Shown one piece after another: positions 39,074-50,093 of a stretch of 64,000 nucleotides of DNA. Source of the DNA: Melaminivora suipulveris. GTDB lineage: Bacteria > Pseudomonadota > Gammaproteobacteria > Burkholderiales > Burkholderiaceae_C. The translations under genes were made by a program, and so were the position numbers. The notes under the pieces were generated by a model, which saw only the letters and a list, made by a program, of their open reading frames with translations, did not search any database and was not told the DNA's origin. The stretch's first letter is position 1, and each line of letters opens with the position of its first letter. The stretch is from positions 3,248,001 to 3,312,000 of the forward strand of contig NZ_CP027667.1 in NCBI RefSeq assembly GCF_003008575.1, read 5' to 3'.

Positions 39074-40195
39074 TCATTCGGGTGCGAGAAAGCCGGTGAT
39101 CTCCAGTCCGTGGCCGGCCATGCTGGGCATGCGCCGTGGGCGCGCCATGAGCTGCATGCGCGAGACGCCGCACTCGCGCAGGATCTGCGCGCCCACGCCA
39201 TAGGTGCGCAGGTCCATGCGGCCGCGCTCGGGCGCCTGCGCGGCGCGCGCGCTGCCTTCGAACTGCGCCAGCAGCTGGTCGGCGCCCTCGTTGCAGTTGA
39301 GCAGCACGACCACGCCGCGGCCGTGCTGGCCCACATGGCGCAGGCTGGCGTCCAGGCTCCAGGAGTGCATGCTGCGGCCGACTTCCAGCGCGTCCAGCAC
39401 CGACAGCGGCTCGTGCACGCGCACCGGCACGCTCTCGCCTTCTTCCCACTGGCCCATGACCAGTGCCAGGTGCACGGCCTGACTGGGTACGTCGCGGAAG
39501 GCGTGCGCGGTGAATTCGCCAGAGGCCGTGCGCATGGGGCGCGAGCCCACCCTTGTGACCAGCGATTCGGTGCGGCTGCGGTGCTCGATCAGGTCGGCGA
39601 TGGTTCCCACCTTCAAGCCGTGCTCGGCGGCGAACAGCTGCAGGTCGGGCAGGCGCGCCATGGTGCCGTCGTCCTTCATGACCTCGCAGATCACGGCCGA
39701 AGGGCTGCAGCCCGCCATGGCGGCCAGGTCGCAGCCGGCTTCGGTGTGGCCAGCGCGCATCAGCACGCCGCCGTCCACCGCTTGCAGCGGGAAGATGTGG
39801 CCGGGCTGCACCAGATCGGCAGCCTGGGCGCGGGGCGCCACTGCGGCGGCGACGGTGCGCGCGCGATCAGCGGCGGAGATGCCGGTGGTCACGCCTTCGG
39901 CAGCTTCGATGGAGACGGTGAACGCCGTGCCCATCTTGGTGCCGTTGCGCGCCACCATGGGCGGCAGCTGCAGGCGCTCGCAGCGCTCGCGCGTGAGCGT
40001 CAGGCAGATCAGGCCGCGGCCAAAGCGCGCCATGAAGTTGATCGCCTCGGGCGTGACGTGGTCGGCCGCCAGCACCAGATCGCCCTCGTTCTCGCGGTCC
40101 TCCTCATCGACCAGGATGACCATGCGGCCGGCGGCCAGCTCGGCCACGATGTCCTCGACGGGCGAAATGGGGACGGGCGAGGGGGGGGTGTTCAT
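39074..40195 (-). CDS. ribBA: DHBP synthase fused to a degenerate GTP cyclohydrolase II-like domain (RibBX type)
   Basis: In the 373-residue protein, residues 1-~205 form a complete 3,4-dihydroxy-2-butanone-4-phosphate synthase, with metal-binding [11 protein letters not shown] and [20 protein letters not shown]. Residues ~210-373 resemble GTP cyclohydrolase II, but the zinc-ligand block (C-x10-C-x-C) is replaced by [19 protein letters not shown] and no DRTGE-like catalytic block is visible. The second domain is thus very probably inactive, as described for RibBX hybrids, and a separate ribA should exist elsewhere. No FMN riboswitch is recognisable upstream. Confidence 0.9.
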   Translation of the reverse strand: MNTPPSPVPISPVEDIVAELAAGRMVILVDEEDRENEGDLVLAADHVTPEAINFMARFGRGLICLTLTRERCERLQLPPMVARNGTKMGTAFTVSIEAAEGVTTGISAADRARTVAAAVAPRAQAADLVQPGHIFPLQAVDGGVLMRAGHTEAGCDLAAMAGCSPSAVICEVMKDDGTMARLPDLQLFAAEHGLKVGTIADLIEHRSRTESLVTRVGSRPMRTASGEFTAHAFRDVPSQAVHLALVMGQWEEGESVPVRVHEPLSVLDALEVGRSMHSWSLDASLRHVGQHGRGVVVLLNCNEGADQLLAQFEGSARAAQAPERGRMDLRTYGVGAQILRECGVSRMQLMARPRRMPSMAGHGLEITGFLAPE

Positions 40196-40337
40196 GCGGC
40201 GAGGCTCTCAGGAGGGGCCGGCAGCGGGCGTCTCGTCTTGCGGCAGGTTTTGTCCAAAGAGCGACGCGCTGGCACGGCCGGGTGGCACGGGGCGAGGGGA
40301 CCAGCAGATCCCGAAGCGGCGGATTTTAAGCGGCCAG

Positions 40338-40631
40338 TCAGATGGCCTGCGCCGACAGGGTCACATCGCTTGCCGGATAGGCCACGCAGGGCAGGACGCA
40401 ACCCATCGCGCGTTCCTCGGGCGTCAGGCCGGGCCAGTCGATGCGGTAGCGCACCTCGCCATCTTCCAGCACGCCGATGCAGGTGCGGCAGGTGCCGTTG
40501 CGGCACGAGCTGGGCCAGTCGATCCCGCCTTGCTCCAGCGACAGCAGCAGGGGCTGCTCGGGCCAGGCGTCGCATTGCGTGCAGTCGGTGCTGATGCGTG
40601 CAATGAAGAAGGGTGGAGCGGTTTCGGGCAT
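40338..40631 (-). CDS. [2Fe-2S] ferredoxin-like protein
   Basis: A 97-residue plant-type ferredoxin. The cluster ligands lie in [12 protein letters not shown] plus a later Cys in [10 protein letters not shown], fitting C-x4-C-x2-C...C. The upstream CTQCDAW adds two more Cys. Such short ferredoxins serve as electron donors to oxygenases or reductases; no partner is adjacent. It is a lone minus-strand gene. Confidence 0.85.
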   Translation of the reverse strand: MPETAPPFFIARISTDCTQCDAWPEQPLLLSLEQGGIDWPSSCRNGTCRTCIGVLEDGEVRYRIDWPGLTPEERAMGCVLPCVAYPASDVTLSAQAI

Positions 40632-40642
40632 GAAATCCAGTC

Positions 40643-40698
40643 AAAAAGGCCGTCAGTCGGCGTGAATGAAGCGTGTATAGCTATCAAAAAGATAGTTC
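40643..40698 (+). repeat. Dispersed repeat, copy A (best-preserved)
   Basis: AAAAAGGCCGTCAGTCGGCG, then TGAATGAAGCGTGTATAGC and TATCAAAAAGATAG. It is taken as the reference copy here and matches the copy inside tex almost end to end. Confidence 0.75.
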
Positions 40699-40766
40699 GT
40701 GGGGAGGAGGCGCAAGGCGGCAAAGTTGCCCGCTTTTTAAGCAACGCAGCCAGTCCTCTTATGAAT

Positions 40767-40846
40767 CAAGCACTTGAACCGGCCGTTCAGCGCTTGTCCA
40801 AAGTTATCCCCATGATTGTCCAGCGCGGCGCGGGATAACCGGGCGC
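40767..40846. repeat. Duplicated non-coding module, copy 1
   Basis: Contains in order CAAGCACTTG, CAGCGCTTGT, TTATCCCCATGATTGTCCAG and GGGATAACC. The order and spacing are the same as in copy 2, exactly 124 bp downstream, with no gaps between the shared blocks. It is part of the 389-bp gap 40632-41020, in which no gene is visible. Confidence 0.75.
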
Positions 40847-40890
40847 CCGCTGCTGAAAAAACCGGCAGCGCAGGACTTTCCCTTGCCGAT

Positions 40891-40970
40891 CAAGCACTTG
40901 GCCGCGCCATACAGCGCTTGTTCAGGCTTATCCACATGATTGTCCAGTGCGCCCAGGGATAACCCCGGCA
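40891..40970. repeat. Duplicated non-coding module, copy 2, with DnaA-box-like TTATCCACA
   Basis: Contains CAAGCACTTG, CAGCGCTTGT, TTATCCACATGATTGTCCAG and GGGATAACC. The 9-mer TTATCCACA (40928-40936) is a perfect DnaA-box consensus; copy 1 has one mismatch there. Each module is framed by TTATCC and GGATAA. It ends 50 bp before the class IV aminotransferase start. Confidence 0.75.
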
Positions 40971-41020
40971 GCGTCGCCCAGGTGCTTGCTCGTCGGGCGG
41001 CGCCTGCCGAACATGCGGCC

Positions 41021-41938
41021 ATGGATACCACTTCCCACCAGGATTTCTCCGCCGGCGCCGCCTATGTGGGCGGCACATTCATGCCCATTGGGCAGGCCAG
41101 CATCTCGATTACCGACTGGGGCTTTTTGCGCTCGGACGCGACCTATGACGTGGTCACCGTCTGGGACGGCGCGTTCTTTCGCCTGGACGCGCACCTGGAG
41201 CGCTTTGCCGCCAGCTGCCGCAGCCTGCGTCTGGACATCGGCCTGGCGCCGCAGGCCATCACCGACATCCTGCACGAGTGCGTGCGCCTGTCCGGCCTGC
41301 GCGCGTCCTATGTCGAGATGATCGCCACGCGCGGCCAGCCGCCCTGGGGCTCGCGCGATCCGCGCCAGGCGGTGAACCAGTTCTACGCCTTCGCCGTGCC
41401 CTATGTCTGGATCGCCAACGAGGCGCAGCGCCAGCAGGGCCTGCACGTGCACGTCAGCGACGTGCAGCGCATCCCGCCCGCCAGCGTCGATCCGCGCGTC
41501 AAGAACTACCACTGGAACGATCTGACCATGGGCCTCTTGGGCGCGCTGGATGCAGGCTTCGATACCGTGGTGCTGAGCGACGGCGACGGCAACGTGGTCG
41601 AGGGGCCGGGCTTCAACGTGTTTTGCGTCAATGCCGCCGGCACCCTGGTGACGCCGCTCGAAGGCGTGCTGGAGGGCATCACGCGGCGCACCGTCATCGA
41701 GATGGCGCAGGCGCTGGCGCTGCCCCTGGAGCAGCGCGCCCTGCCCGCGGCCGAGCTGTGCGCGGCGCGCGAGGTGTTCCTGACCAGCTCCGGCGGCGGC
41801 GTGCTGCCGGTGACGCGCATCGACGGCACGCCCGTGGGGGACGGACGGGTCGGGCCGCTCACGCGCCGCCTGACGGAAACCTACTGGGCCTGGCACCGGG
41901 ACGCGCGCTACAGCACGCCCGTGCGCTATGGCGCCTGA
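41021..41938 (+). CDS. Class IV PLP aminotransferase (branched-chain / D-amino acid type)
   Basis: A 305-residue fold-type IV enzyme. It has SITDWGFLRSDATYDVVTVW, the PLP Lys in RVKNYHWNDLTMGLLGA, and VVEGPGFNVFCVN. TPLEGVLEGITRRTVIEMA follows. It could be a branched-chain, D-alanine or R-selective amine transaminase; the motifs here do not separate them. The ATG at 41021 begins just ahead of the conserved region; a longer start at 40940 would run into the duplicated non-coding module and is less likely. Confidence 0.88.
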   Translation: MDTTSHQDFSAGAAYVGGTFMPIGQASISITDWGFLRSDATYDVVTVWDGAFFRLDAHLERFAASCRSLRLDIGLAPQAITDILHECVRLSGLRASYVEMIATRGQPPWGSRDPRQAVNQFYAFAVPYVWIANEAQRQQGLHVHVSDVQRIPPASVDPRVKNYHWNDLTMGLLGALDAGFDTVVLSDGDGNVVEGPGFNVFCVNAAGTLVTPLEGVLEGITRRTVIEMAQALALPLEQRALPAAELCAAREVFLTSSGGGVLPVTRIDGTPVGDGRVGPLTRRLTETYWAWHRDARYSTPVRYGA

Positions 41939-41954
41939 GTGCCGCTTTTGCAGC

Positions 41955-42006
41955 AAAATCCGCCTCCTGTCGTTGTGCGGCAACGGCATCCAGCTATCAA
42001 TTTTGA
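41955..42006 (+). repeat. Dispersed repeat, copy J (degenerate)
   Basis: AAAATCCGCCTCCTGTCGTT in place of the usual core, then GTGCGGCAACGG and CCAGCTATCAATTTTGA. It lies directly before the ribosome binding site of the SDR gene. Confidence 0.45.
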
Positions 42007-42024
42007 AACCCTAGGAGATTTTTC

Positions 42025-42948
42025 ATGTCCCTCGACTTTGCAGGCCGCGTGGCCATCGTGACCGGCGCCGGCGGCGGCCTGGGCCGCCAGCATGCGCTGG
42101 CGCTGGCGGCGCGCGGCGCCCGCGTGCTGGTCAACGACCTGGGCGGCGCGGTGGACGGCAGCGGCGGCGCCAGCACCGCCGCGCAGGCGGTGGTCGACGA
42201 GATCCGCGCCGCCGGTGGCGAGGCGCTGGCCAATGCCGCCTCGGTGACCGACTTCGACGCCGTGCTGGCCATGGTGCAGCAGGCCGTCGACGCCTGGGGC
42301 CGCGTGGACATTCTGGTCAACAACGCCGGCATCCTGCGCGACAAGTCGTTCGCCAAGATGGACATGCAGGATTTCCGCCTGGTGGTGGACGTGCACCTGA
42401 TGGGTGCGGCCTACTGCGCCAAGGCCGTCTGGCCGCACATGCAGGCGCAGAACTACGGCCGCATCGTCATGACCACCTCGTCCACCGGCCTGTACGGCAA
42501 CTTCGGCCAGGCCAACTACGGCGCGGCCAAGCTGGCGCAGGTGGGCCTGATGCAGACGCTGGCCATCGAGGGCGCCAAGCACGGCATCCACGTCAACGCC
42601 CTGGCACCCACGGCCGCCACGCGCATGACCGAGGGCCTGATGCCCGAAGAAATCCTGGCGCAGCTGACGCCCGAATCCGTCGTGCCGGCGATGCTGGTGC
42701 TGGCGCACGAGAGCGCGCCCACGCGCGCCATCCTGTGCGCTGGCGCGGGCGGCTTCGAGGCGGCGCACATCACGCTGACGCAGGGCATCCATCTGCCCGT
42801 GGGCCCGGATACGCCCGAGCAGCTCGCCGCACGCCTGGGCGAGGTGACGGCGCGAACGGACGAGCAGGTGCCGCAAAGCGGCTCCGCCCAGGGCACGCTG
42901 GAGCTGGCCAAGGCCAAGGCCGCCCATGCGCAACGCCAGCGGGGCTGA
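42025..42948 (+). CDS. Short-chain dehydrogenase/reductase, peroxisomal MFE-2 / hydroxyacyl-CoA dehydrogenase-like
   Basis: A 307-residue SDR. It has the NAD-binding TGAGGGLGRQHAL, the NNAG motif in ILVNNAGILRDKSFAKM, and Tyr/Lys in ANYGAAKLAQVGL. The DLGGAVDGSGG insertion after beta-2 and the length are typical of the (3R)-hydroxyacyl-CoA dehydrogenase unit of multifunctional enzyme 2 and its bacterial relatives. It likely acts in fatty- or side-chain oxidation; the exact substrate is unknown. TAGGAG precedes the ATG. Confidence 0.88.
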   Translation: MSLDFAGRVAIVTGAGGGLGRQHALALAARGARVLVNDLGGAVDGSGGASTAAQAVVDEIRAAGGEALANAASVTDFDAVLAMVQQAVDAWGRVDILVNNAGILRDKSFAKMDMQDFRLVVDVHLMGAAYCAKAVWPHMQAQNYGRIVMTTSSTGLYGNFGQANYGAAKLAQVGLMQTLAIEGAKHGIHVNALAPTAATRMTEGLMPEEILAQLTPESVVPAMLVLAHESAPTRAILCAGAGGFEAAHITLTQGIHLPVGPDTPEQLAARLGEVTARTDEQVPQSGSAQGTLELAKAKAAHAQRQRG

Positions 42949-43072
42949 TTGAGGGCAGCTCCTGTGCGGCCGGGCGTCCGCCTGGGTGCTTGTCGCAGGT
43001 CAGCGGCAAGGGCGCTGGTGCCGTGCTAAGTTCCGCCCCCATTGCTAGGAACCCACAAGAAAAGCGCCCACC

Positions 43073-44611
43073 ATGAGCACACTCCCCCAGCGACTCGCTG
43101 CCCTGAGCGCCGACCGCCTCCTCGGCATGCGCCGCGGCATCGAAAAAGAGGGGCTGCGCGTGCTGCCCACCGGGCAACTCGCCCTCACGCCGCACCCACA
43201 GGCGCTCGGCTCGGCGCTGACGCACGCCAGCATCACCACCGACTACAGCGAATCGCAGCTGGAGCTGATCACCGGCGCGCACCGGGGCGTGCGCCAGTGC
43301 CTGGATGAGCTGACCGAGCTGCACCAGTTCACGCACCGCGTGCTGCAGCAGCAGCAACCCGCCGGCGAGCTGCTGTGGGCCTCCAGCATGCCCTGCCAAT
43401 TGCCGCCGGACGAGACCATCCCCCTGGGGCGCTACGGCGGCTCCAACGTCGGGCGCGCCAAGAGCGTCTACCGCATGGGCCTGGGGCACCGCTACGGGCG
43501 GCGCATGCAGACCATCTCGGGCATCCACTACAACTGGTCGCTGCCGGGCGTGGGCAGCGACGAGTATTTCGCGCTGATCCGCAACTTCCGCCGCCAGGCC
43601 TTCGTGCTTTTGTTCCTGTTCGGCGCATCGCCGGCGCTGTGCCCGTGCTTCGTGCAGGGGCGCGAGCATCGTCTGCAGCCTTTGGGCGATGCCGGGCGCG
43701 CCTTGTACCTGCCGCACGCCACCTCGCTGCGCATGGGCCGGCTGGGCTACCAGAGCGAGGCGCAGGCCAGCCTGCGCGTGAGCTACAACGGCCTCAAAGG
43801 CTATGCCGACTCGCTGCACGAAGCGCTCACCAAGCCCTATCCCGACTACGAGGCCATTGGCGTGCGCAGCCTGGGCGGCGATTACAACCAGCTGGGCACC
43901 AGCCTGCTGCAGATCGAAAACGAGTTCTACGGCACCATCCGCCCCAAGCGCACCGTCAGGACCGGCGAGCGCCCGCTGCACGCGCTGCGCGAGCGCGGCG
44001 TCGAGTACGTCGAAGTCCGCCTTATGGACCTGGACCCCTTCGTGCCGGTGGGCATCACCGCCCAGACGATGCGGCTGCTGGATGTGTTCCTGCTGCACTG
44101 CCTGCTCTCGGACAGCCCGCCCGACACGCCCGAGGAGATCGCGCAGATCAAGAGCAACCAGCACCTGACGGCCGAGCGCGGCCGCGAGCCGGGCCTGCGG
44201 CTGGCGCGCGGCAGCGAGCAGGTGCTGTTGACCGACTGGGCCGCGGAGATCCTGGCCGAGTGCCAGCCCATGGCCGAGGCCTTGGACGCCGCCGGCGGCG
44301 GCACTGATTACGCCCAGGCCCTGGCCGCCGCACAGGCCACGCTGGCCGCGCCATCCAGCACCCCGTCAGCGCACGTGCTGGCCGAGCTGACGCAGCAGTT
44401 CGACAGCGATTTCACCGCCTTCGCCCGCGCACACTCGCAATCCGCACGCGACGTGCTGCTGGGCCTGCCCTGGACCGAGACGCAGCAGCAGCGCCTGCTG
44501 CAGCTTGCCGAGCAGTCGCTGGCGGCGCAGCAGGCCATCGAGCAGGCCGACACCTTGAGCTTCGAGGACTGGCGCGAGCGGTATATGTCGGTGGAAGAGT
44601 TGACAGTCTGA
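43073..44611 (+). CDS. gshA: Glutamate-cysteine ligase (GshA, gammaproteobacterial type)
   Basis: A 512-residue ligase, close to E. coli GshA (518). It has GMRRGIEKEGLRVLPTG, ITTDYSESQLELIT, and SGIHYNWSLPG with the ATP/Mg ligands of the family. YVEVRLMDLDPFVPVGI follows. It catalyses the first step of glutathione synthesis from Glu, Cys and ATP in the cytoplasm. No gshB lies nearby. Confidence 0.94.
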   Translation: MSTLPQRLAALSADRLLGMRRGIEKEGLRVLPTGQLALTPHPQALGSALTHASITTDYSESQLELITGAHRGVRQCLDELTELHQFTHRVLQQQQPAGELLWASSMPCQLPPDETIPLGRYGGSNVGRAKSVYRMGLGHRYGRRMQTISGIHYNWSLPGVGSDEYFALIRNFRRQAFVLLFLFGASPALCPCFVQGREHRLQPLGDAGRALYLPHATSLRMGRLGYQSEAQASLRVSYNGLKGYADSLHEALTKPYPDYEAIGVRSLGGDYNQLGTSLLQIENEFYGTIRPKRTVRTGERPLHALRERGVEYVEVRLMDLDPFVPVGITAQTMRLLDVFLLHCLLSDSPPDTPEEIAQIKSNQHLTAERGREPGLRLARGSEQVLLTDWAAEILAECQPMAEALDAAGGGTDYAQALAAAQATLAAPSSTPSAHVLAELTQQFDSDFTAFARAHSQSARDVLLGLPWTETQQQRLLQLAEQSLAAQQAIEQADTLSFEDWRERYMSVEELTV

Positions 44612-44651
44612 GGCTACGGGCGATCGGGAAGGCAGGGATCGCAGTGCGGGC

Positions 44652-44668
44652 GTTAGCTTTTTGCTAAC
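44652..44668. promoter_or_regulatory. Candidate operator of the RelE/XRE module, GTTAGC-TTTTT-GCTAAC
   Basis: A perfect 6-bp inverted repeat with a T5 spacer ends 9 bp before the toxin start codon. This is the typical site of autorepression by the antitoxin. Confidence 0.55.
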
Positions 44669-44677
44669 ATTTGCCGC

Positions 44678-44932
44678 ATGTACAGCATCGAGTTCACCAG
44701 GCCGGCGCTGAAAGCGCTGGCGCGCATGCCTGCGGACGCGCGTAACTTGGTGAAGTCCAGACTCGAAGCGCTTGCCGTTGCACCCGAACAGGCGCCGAAC
44801 GTCAAGAAGCTGCAAGGCCGCCCAGGCTACCGTTTGCGGGTCGGCGACTGGCGTGTGATCTACGTGCTGGAATCAGAGCGCCTGGTTGTGCTGGTGCTGG
44901 ACATCGGTGCGCGCGGAGGTATTTACCGATGA
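44678..44932 (+). CDS. RelE/ParE-family toxin
   Basis: An 84-residue type II toxin. YSIEFTRPALKALARMPADAR and the GYRLRVGDWRVIYVLE core are diagnostic of RelE. The RelE basic/aromatic residues needed for mRNA cleavage on the ribosome (R in YRLRVGDWRVIY) are present. It is the first gene of a pair and overlaps the antitoxin by 4 bp. Confidence 0.92.
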   Translation: MYSIEFTRPALKALARMPADARNLVKSRLEALAVAPEQAPNVKKLQGRPGYRLRVGDWRVIYVLESERLVVLVLDIGARGGIYR

Positions 44933-45297
44933 GTGATATTCAAGTGATCGCCCAGGGCGGCAAGCCGGCTTTTTACGTGGTTCCGGCGGCTCTGTGGGAG
45001 AAAGTGCGCGACGTCCTGGAGGGGCTGGAAGATGAAGCCGCCTTCGATCTGGCCACTGCCCAGGACGACGGCACCCGCATCCCTGCCCCGGTGGCGTTTG
45101 CGGTGGCAGGCGGCAGCCATCCGATGCGCGCCTGGCGAGAGCACCGCGGATTGAGCCAGGAAGCGCTGGCACAGGCTGCGAGCTTGAGCAAGCCCTATAT
45201 CAGCCAAATCGAAAGCGGCCGGCGCGCGGGAAGCGCCGCGACGATCAAGAAGATCGCCGCTGCGCTGGGCACCACCGTGGACGCGCTGATGCTTTGA
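44929..45297 (+). CDS. Antitoxin with N-terminal Phd-like region and C-terminal XRE helix-turn-helix
   Basis: The 122-residue protein has an N-terminal ~50 residues (KPAFYVVPAALWEKVRDVLEGLEDE) resembling a Phd/YefM- or RelB-like toxin-binding segment. An XRE DNA-binding domain follows (WREHRGLSQEALAQAASLSKPYISQIESGRR). It overlaps the toxin gene (ATGA). The toxin-first order and XRE domain recall higBA, but the toxin is of the RelE group. Confidence 0.88.
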   Translation: MSDIQVIAQGGKPAFYVVPAALWEKVRDVLEGLEDEAAFDLATAQDDGTRIPAPVAFAVAGGSHPMRAWREHRGLSQEALAQAASLSKPYISQIESGRRAGSAATIKKIAAALGTTVDALML

Positions 45298-45306
45298 CGC
45301 GCCGCC

Positions 45307-45930
45307 TCACGGCGCCGGTCGCACCAGCCGCAGCGCCAGCTTCGAGGCGCGTCCCATGTCGCCGCGTGCCTCCCCACTGGCCATGTCCACGGCCCAGGCC
45401 TGTTGCACCGTCAGTTGGCTTTCGCCCTCGCCGCCGCGTACCACGTTGCCGTAGCTGTAGGGGTTGACGGTGGCGGTGTTGACGCTGGCGGTGCCGGTCC
45501 AGTGCCAGTCGGCGGGGGCGTTGGGAAACAGCGTGGCGTCCACCGTGCGCGGCTGGGCGTTGCGGTTGACCAGGCGGCGCAACTCATTCACGCGCGGCAG
45601 GCGCCAGCGCACGCCGCTGTCCTGCCAGCGCTTGCGCGCCAGGGCCTGGGCTTCGCCATAGGACAGCAGCTGCGGCACTCCCGCGCAGGTGTGGCCGTTC
45701 CATTGCATGCCTTCCACGCAGCGCGGCCAGGCCAGGCGGGCGCGGGTGTCGATGACCAGGGCGCCATCGCTTGAGACGACCAGCACGGGTGCTGGCTGGC
45801 TTGGCACGCGGATGCCGGCTTCGGGGGCGCGAACATCTGCGGCGAGGGCCGGCTGGGCCAGCAGGCAAAGCAGAGCGAAGGCCGAAGAGGTAAGCGGACT
45901 GCAACGACGGGTCGTGAAATTCGCGGCCAT
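45307..45930 (-). CDS. Exported DUF1566 (Lcl C-terminal-like) protein
   Basis: A 207-residue protein with a signal peptide (SSAFALLCLLAQPALAAD) followed by a DUF1566 module. LPRVNELRRLVNR, DWHWTGTASVN and GGEGESQLTVQQAWAVDM are the usual repeats of this domain, distantly related to C-type-lectin/FGE folds. The start at 45930 was chosen because it begins the signal peptide. Its function is unknown; surface or periplasmic location is inferred. It is convergent with the XRE antitoxin. Confidence 0.78.
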   Translation of the reverse strand: MAANFTTRRCSPLTSSAFALLCLLAQPALAADVRAPEAGIRVPSQPAPVLVVSSDGALVIDTRARLAWPRCVEGMQWNGHTCAGVPQLLSYGEAQALARKRWQDSGVRWRLPRVNELRRLVNRNAQPRTVDATLFPNAPADWHWTGTASVNTATVNPYSYGNVVRGGEGESQLTVQQAWAVDMASGEARGDMGRASKLALRLVRPAP

Positions 45931-46061
45931 GGCGGGACCTGTGGGAAGAGATGGGAGGGGCGGAGATGGCTGGCGCCCGTGGCCTTCCCCTCGGGCGGCC
46001 CGACGCAGCAACGGCCATTGTGCGGCGCTGCGCGCGCGGCGGCATGGCTTGGGTCGGCGCA

Positions 46062-47159
46062 TCAGCCGGGCGAATCCCCTGCTGTTTCGCCATTCCCGGC
46101 CAACCCGGCCACCACCGCCTCGGCCAGCCGGCGCGCGGTCAGCGGTGCGCTGCCTTCGGCGTGGTTGCTGATGGTGACGAAAGCGTTCTGCCCGCCGCGC
46201 GCGCAAACGCCGGCGAGTGTGCGTGCCAGCAGGGCGATTTCCTCGGGCGCGGGGTCGTGGATGCGGTTGTAGGGCGCGTACAGACGCTCGGCTTCCTCAT
46301 AGCCGCGCGCGCCGTGCACCGGGTTCAGGTTCCAGCGCGCCACCAGCGGGCCGGGCCACAGTCTGCGCAGCAGCGGCAGTTGCTCGGACAGCGGCGGCAT
46401 GCGCGCGTGCAGACCCAGGCAGTAGGAGGCGCCGGTGCTTTTCAGCACATCGGCGAAGTGCTCGGCGTGTTCGGGCGCCAGCCATTCGCCGTCGCGCACT
46501 TCCACCGCCAGCACGGCGTCCGGCGCGCCCGCCAGGGGCGGCTGCGCGGCCAGCATGGCGCGCAGGCGCTCCAGCACCTCGGGCAGACGCTCGATCTGGT
46601 GCCAGGGCAGGGGGCTGAGCTGGAACACCAGCGCTCCGGTGCGCGCGCCCAGGCCCTCCAGCGCCGGCAGCGTGAAGTGCCGCGCCGCCAGTTCGCCGTT
46701 CAGAAAGCCTGGATTGGCTTCGCGCCCACGCCCATCCTGGCTGCGCACCAGCGCGTCGGTCACCAGGCTGGGCGCCTTGACGACGAAGCGAAAGTCCTGC
46801 GGCACCTGCGCCGCGTACTGGGCGAACTCGCTGGCGCTCAAGGGGCGGTAAAAGCCCCGGTCGATGCCCACGCAGCGCAGCAGCGGGTGCTGGGCGTAGG
46901 CCGCAAGGCCCTTGCGCGCCAGCACCTGCTCGCTGTAGCTGTCGTCCCAGACCAGGCCGTCCCAGCCGGGGTAGCTCCAGGATGAGGTGCCCAGGCGCAA
47001 GCTGGCGGGCAGCTGCGCGGCCAGGGTGCGCAGCGCATCGTCCGCCGGCGCGGGCTGCACGCCTTTGACGCGCGCAGCGCTCTCCTTCGCGTGTGGCTTC
47101 GGTTCGGTGGGTGGCTGGGGCGCGGGGGCTGGCGGTGCGCCGAAGAGGTCGTCCTGCAT
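46062..47159 (-). CDS. DUF72 (YecE) family protein
   Basis: A 365-residue DUF72 protein with a TIM-barrel-like fold. It has LRLGTSSWSYPGWDGLVW, DFRFVVKAPSLVTD, LVFQLSPLPWHQIERLPEVLERL and the C-terminal VTISNHAEGSAPLTAR. The N-terminal 45 residues are Pro-rich and non-conserved. The biochemical activity of DUF72 is unknown. It follows a small Cys-containing gene by 4 bp, so the two form a transcription unit. Confidence 0.9.
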   Translation of the reverse strand: MQDDLFGAPPAPAPQPPTEPKPHAKESAARVKGVQPAPADDALRTLAAQLPASLRLGTSSWSYPGWDGLVWDDSYSEQVLARKGLAAYAQHPLLRCVGIDRGFYRPLSASEFAQYAAQVPQDFRFVVKAPSLVTDALVRSQDGRGREANPGFLNGELAARHFTLPALEGLGARTGALVFQLSPLPWHQIERLPEVLERLRAMLAAQPPLAGAPDAVLAVEVRDGEWLAPEHAEHFADVLKSTGASYCLGLHARMPPLSEQLPLLRRLWPGPLVARWNLNPVHGARGYEEAERLYAPYNRIHDPAPEEIALLARTLAGVCARGGQNAFVTISNHAEGSAPLTARRLAEAVVAGLAGNGETAGDSPG

Positions 47160-47163
47160 GGCC

Positions 47164-47571
47164 TCAACTGTGCGCAAACAGCCCGCCTTCGTCCAGCAGC
47201 GCCCAGGCGATCTCGGGCCGCGCCTGCAGCGCGCTGCGGATGGCCGCGGGCACGGACTGGCGCGTCTTGCGGCACAGGCCGGGCTGGGGCTCGAGCGCGA
47301 CCAGGATGCCACGCAGGCTGCGTACCTCCTGAGCGGCCGACTCCACCACCAGGCGCAAACCCAGCTGCTCGTGCAGGCGCCGCTGCATGTGGCGCAGATC
47401 GGCCAGGCTGTCGATGCGCGCGAGGCGGGCCAGCAGACGGGCTTCCTCCTCGCGCGTGAGACGCAGGATGCGGGCGTCCTGCGCGCCGCCGCCTTGCAGG
47501 AGCGCCTCGCGCTCGCAGATGCACGCGCCGGGCGGGCACTCGGTGCGCAGGGGAGCAAGGGGCGGTGGCAT
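47164..47571 (-). CDS. Conserved hypothetical protein with CPPGACICERE motif
   Basis: 135 residues; no family recognised. It has an N-terminal cysteine group (CPPGACICERE, residues ~12-22) of the kind that can bind a metal, and a helical middle (ILRLTREEEARLLARLARI). The C-terminal half contains LRGILVALEPQPGLCRKTRQ. The start at 47571 is likely because upstream sequence is shared with the divergent tex leader. It is co-directional with the DUF72 gene. Confidence 0.65.
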   Translation of the reverse strand: MPPPLAPLRTECPPGACICEREALLQGGGAQDARILRLTREEEARLLARLARIDSLADLRHMQRRLHEQLGLRLVVESAAQEVRSLRGILVALEPQPGLCRKTRQSVPAAIRSALQARPEIAWALLDEGGLFAHS

Positions 47572-47657
47572 GGCGCCACGAATTATGGGCGCGGGTGGTC
47601 CGAAGGCCCTGTGGCACACTCGCGCGCTTCGTTTTTCCCAGCGTATTTTTCAGGCAC

Positions 47658-50075
<2,418 letters not shown>

Positions 50076-50093
50076 AAACCCCGCCTGCGCCCA

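Noticed and set aside
40196..40337. FMN riboswitch upstream of ribBA
   Set aside because: None of the conserved RFN-element blocks could be found in the gap; only GC-rich sequence without the characteristic multi-stem layout.
40767..40970. Possible chromosomal origin of replication, because of the TTATCCACA site
   Set aside because: Only one perfect DnaA box, no AT-rich unwinding region and no dnaA, dnaN, gidA or parAB genes nearby; kept as a duplicated regulatory-type module instead.
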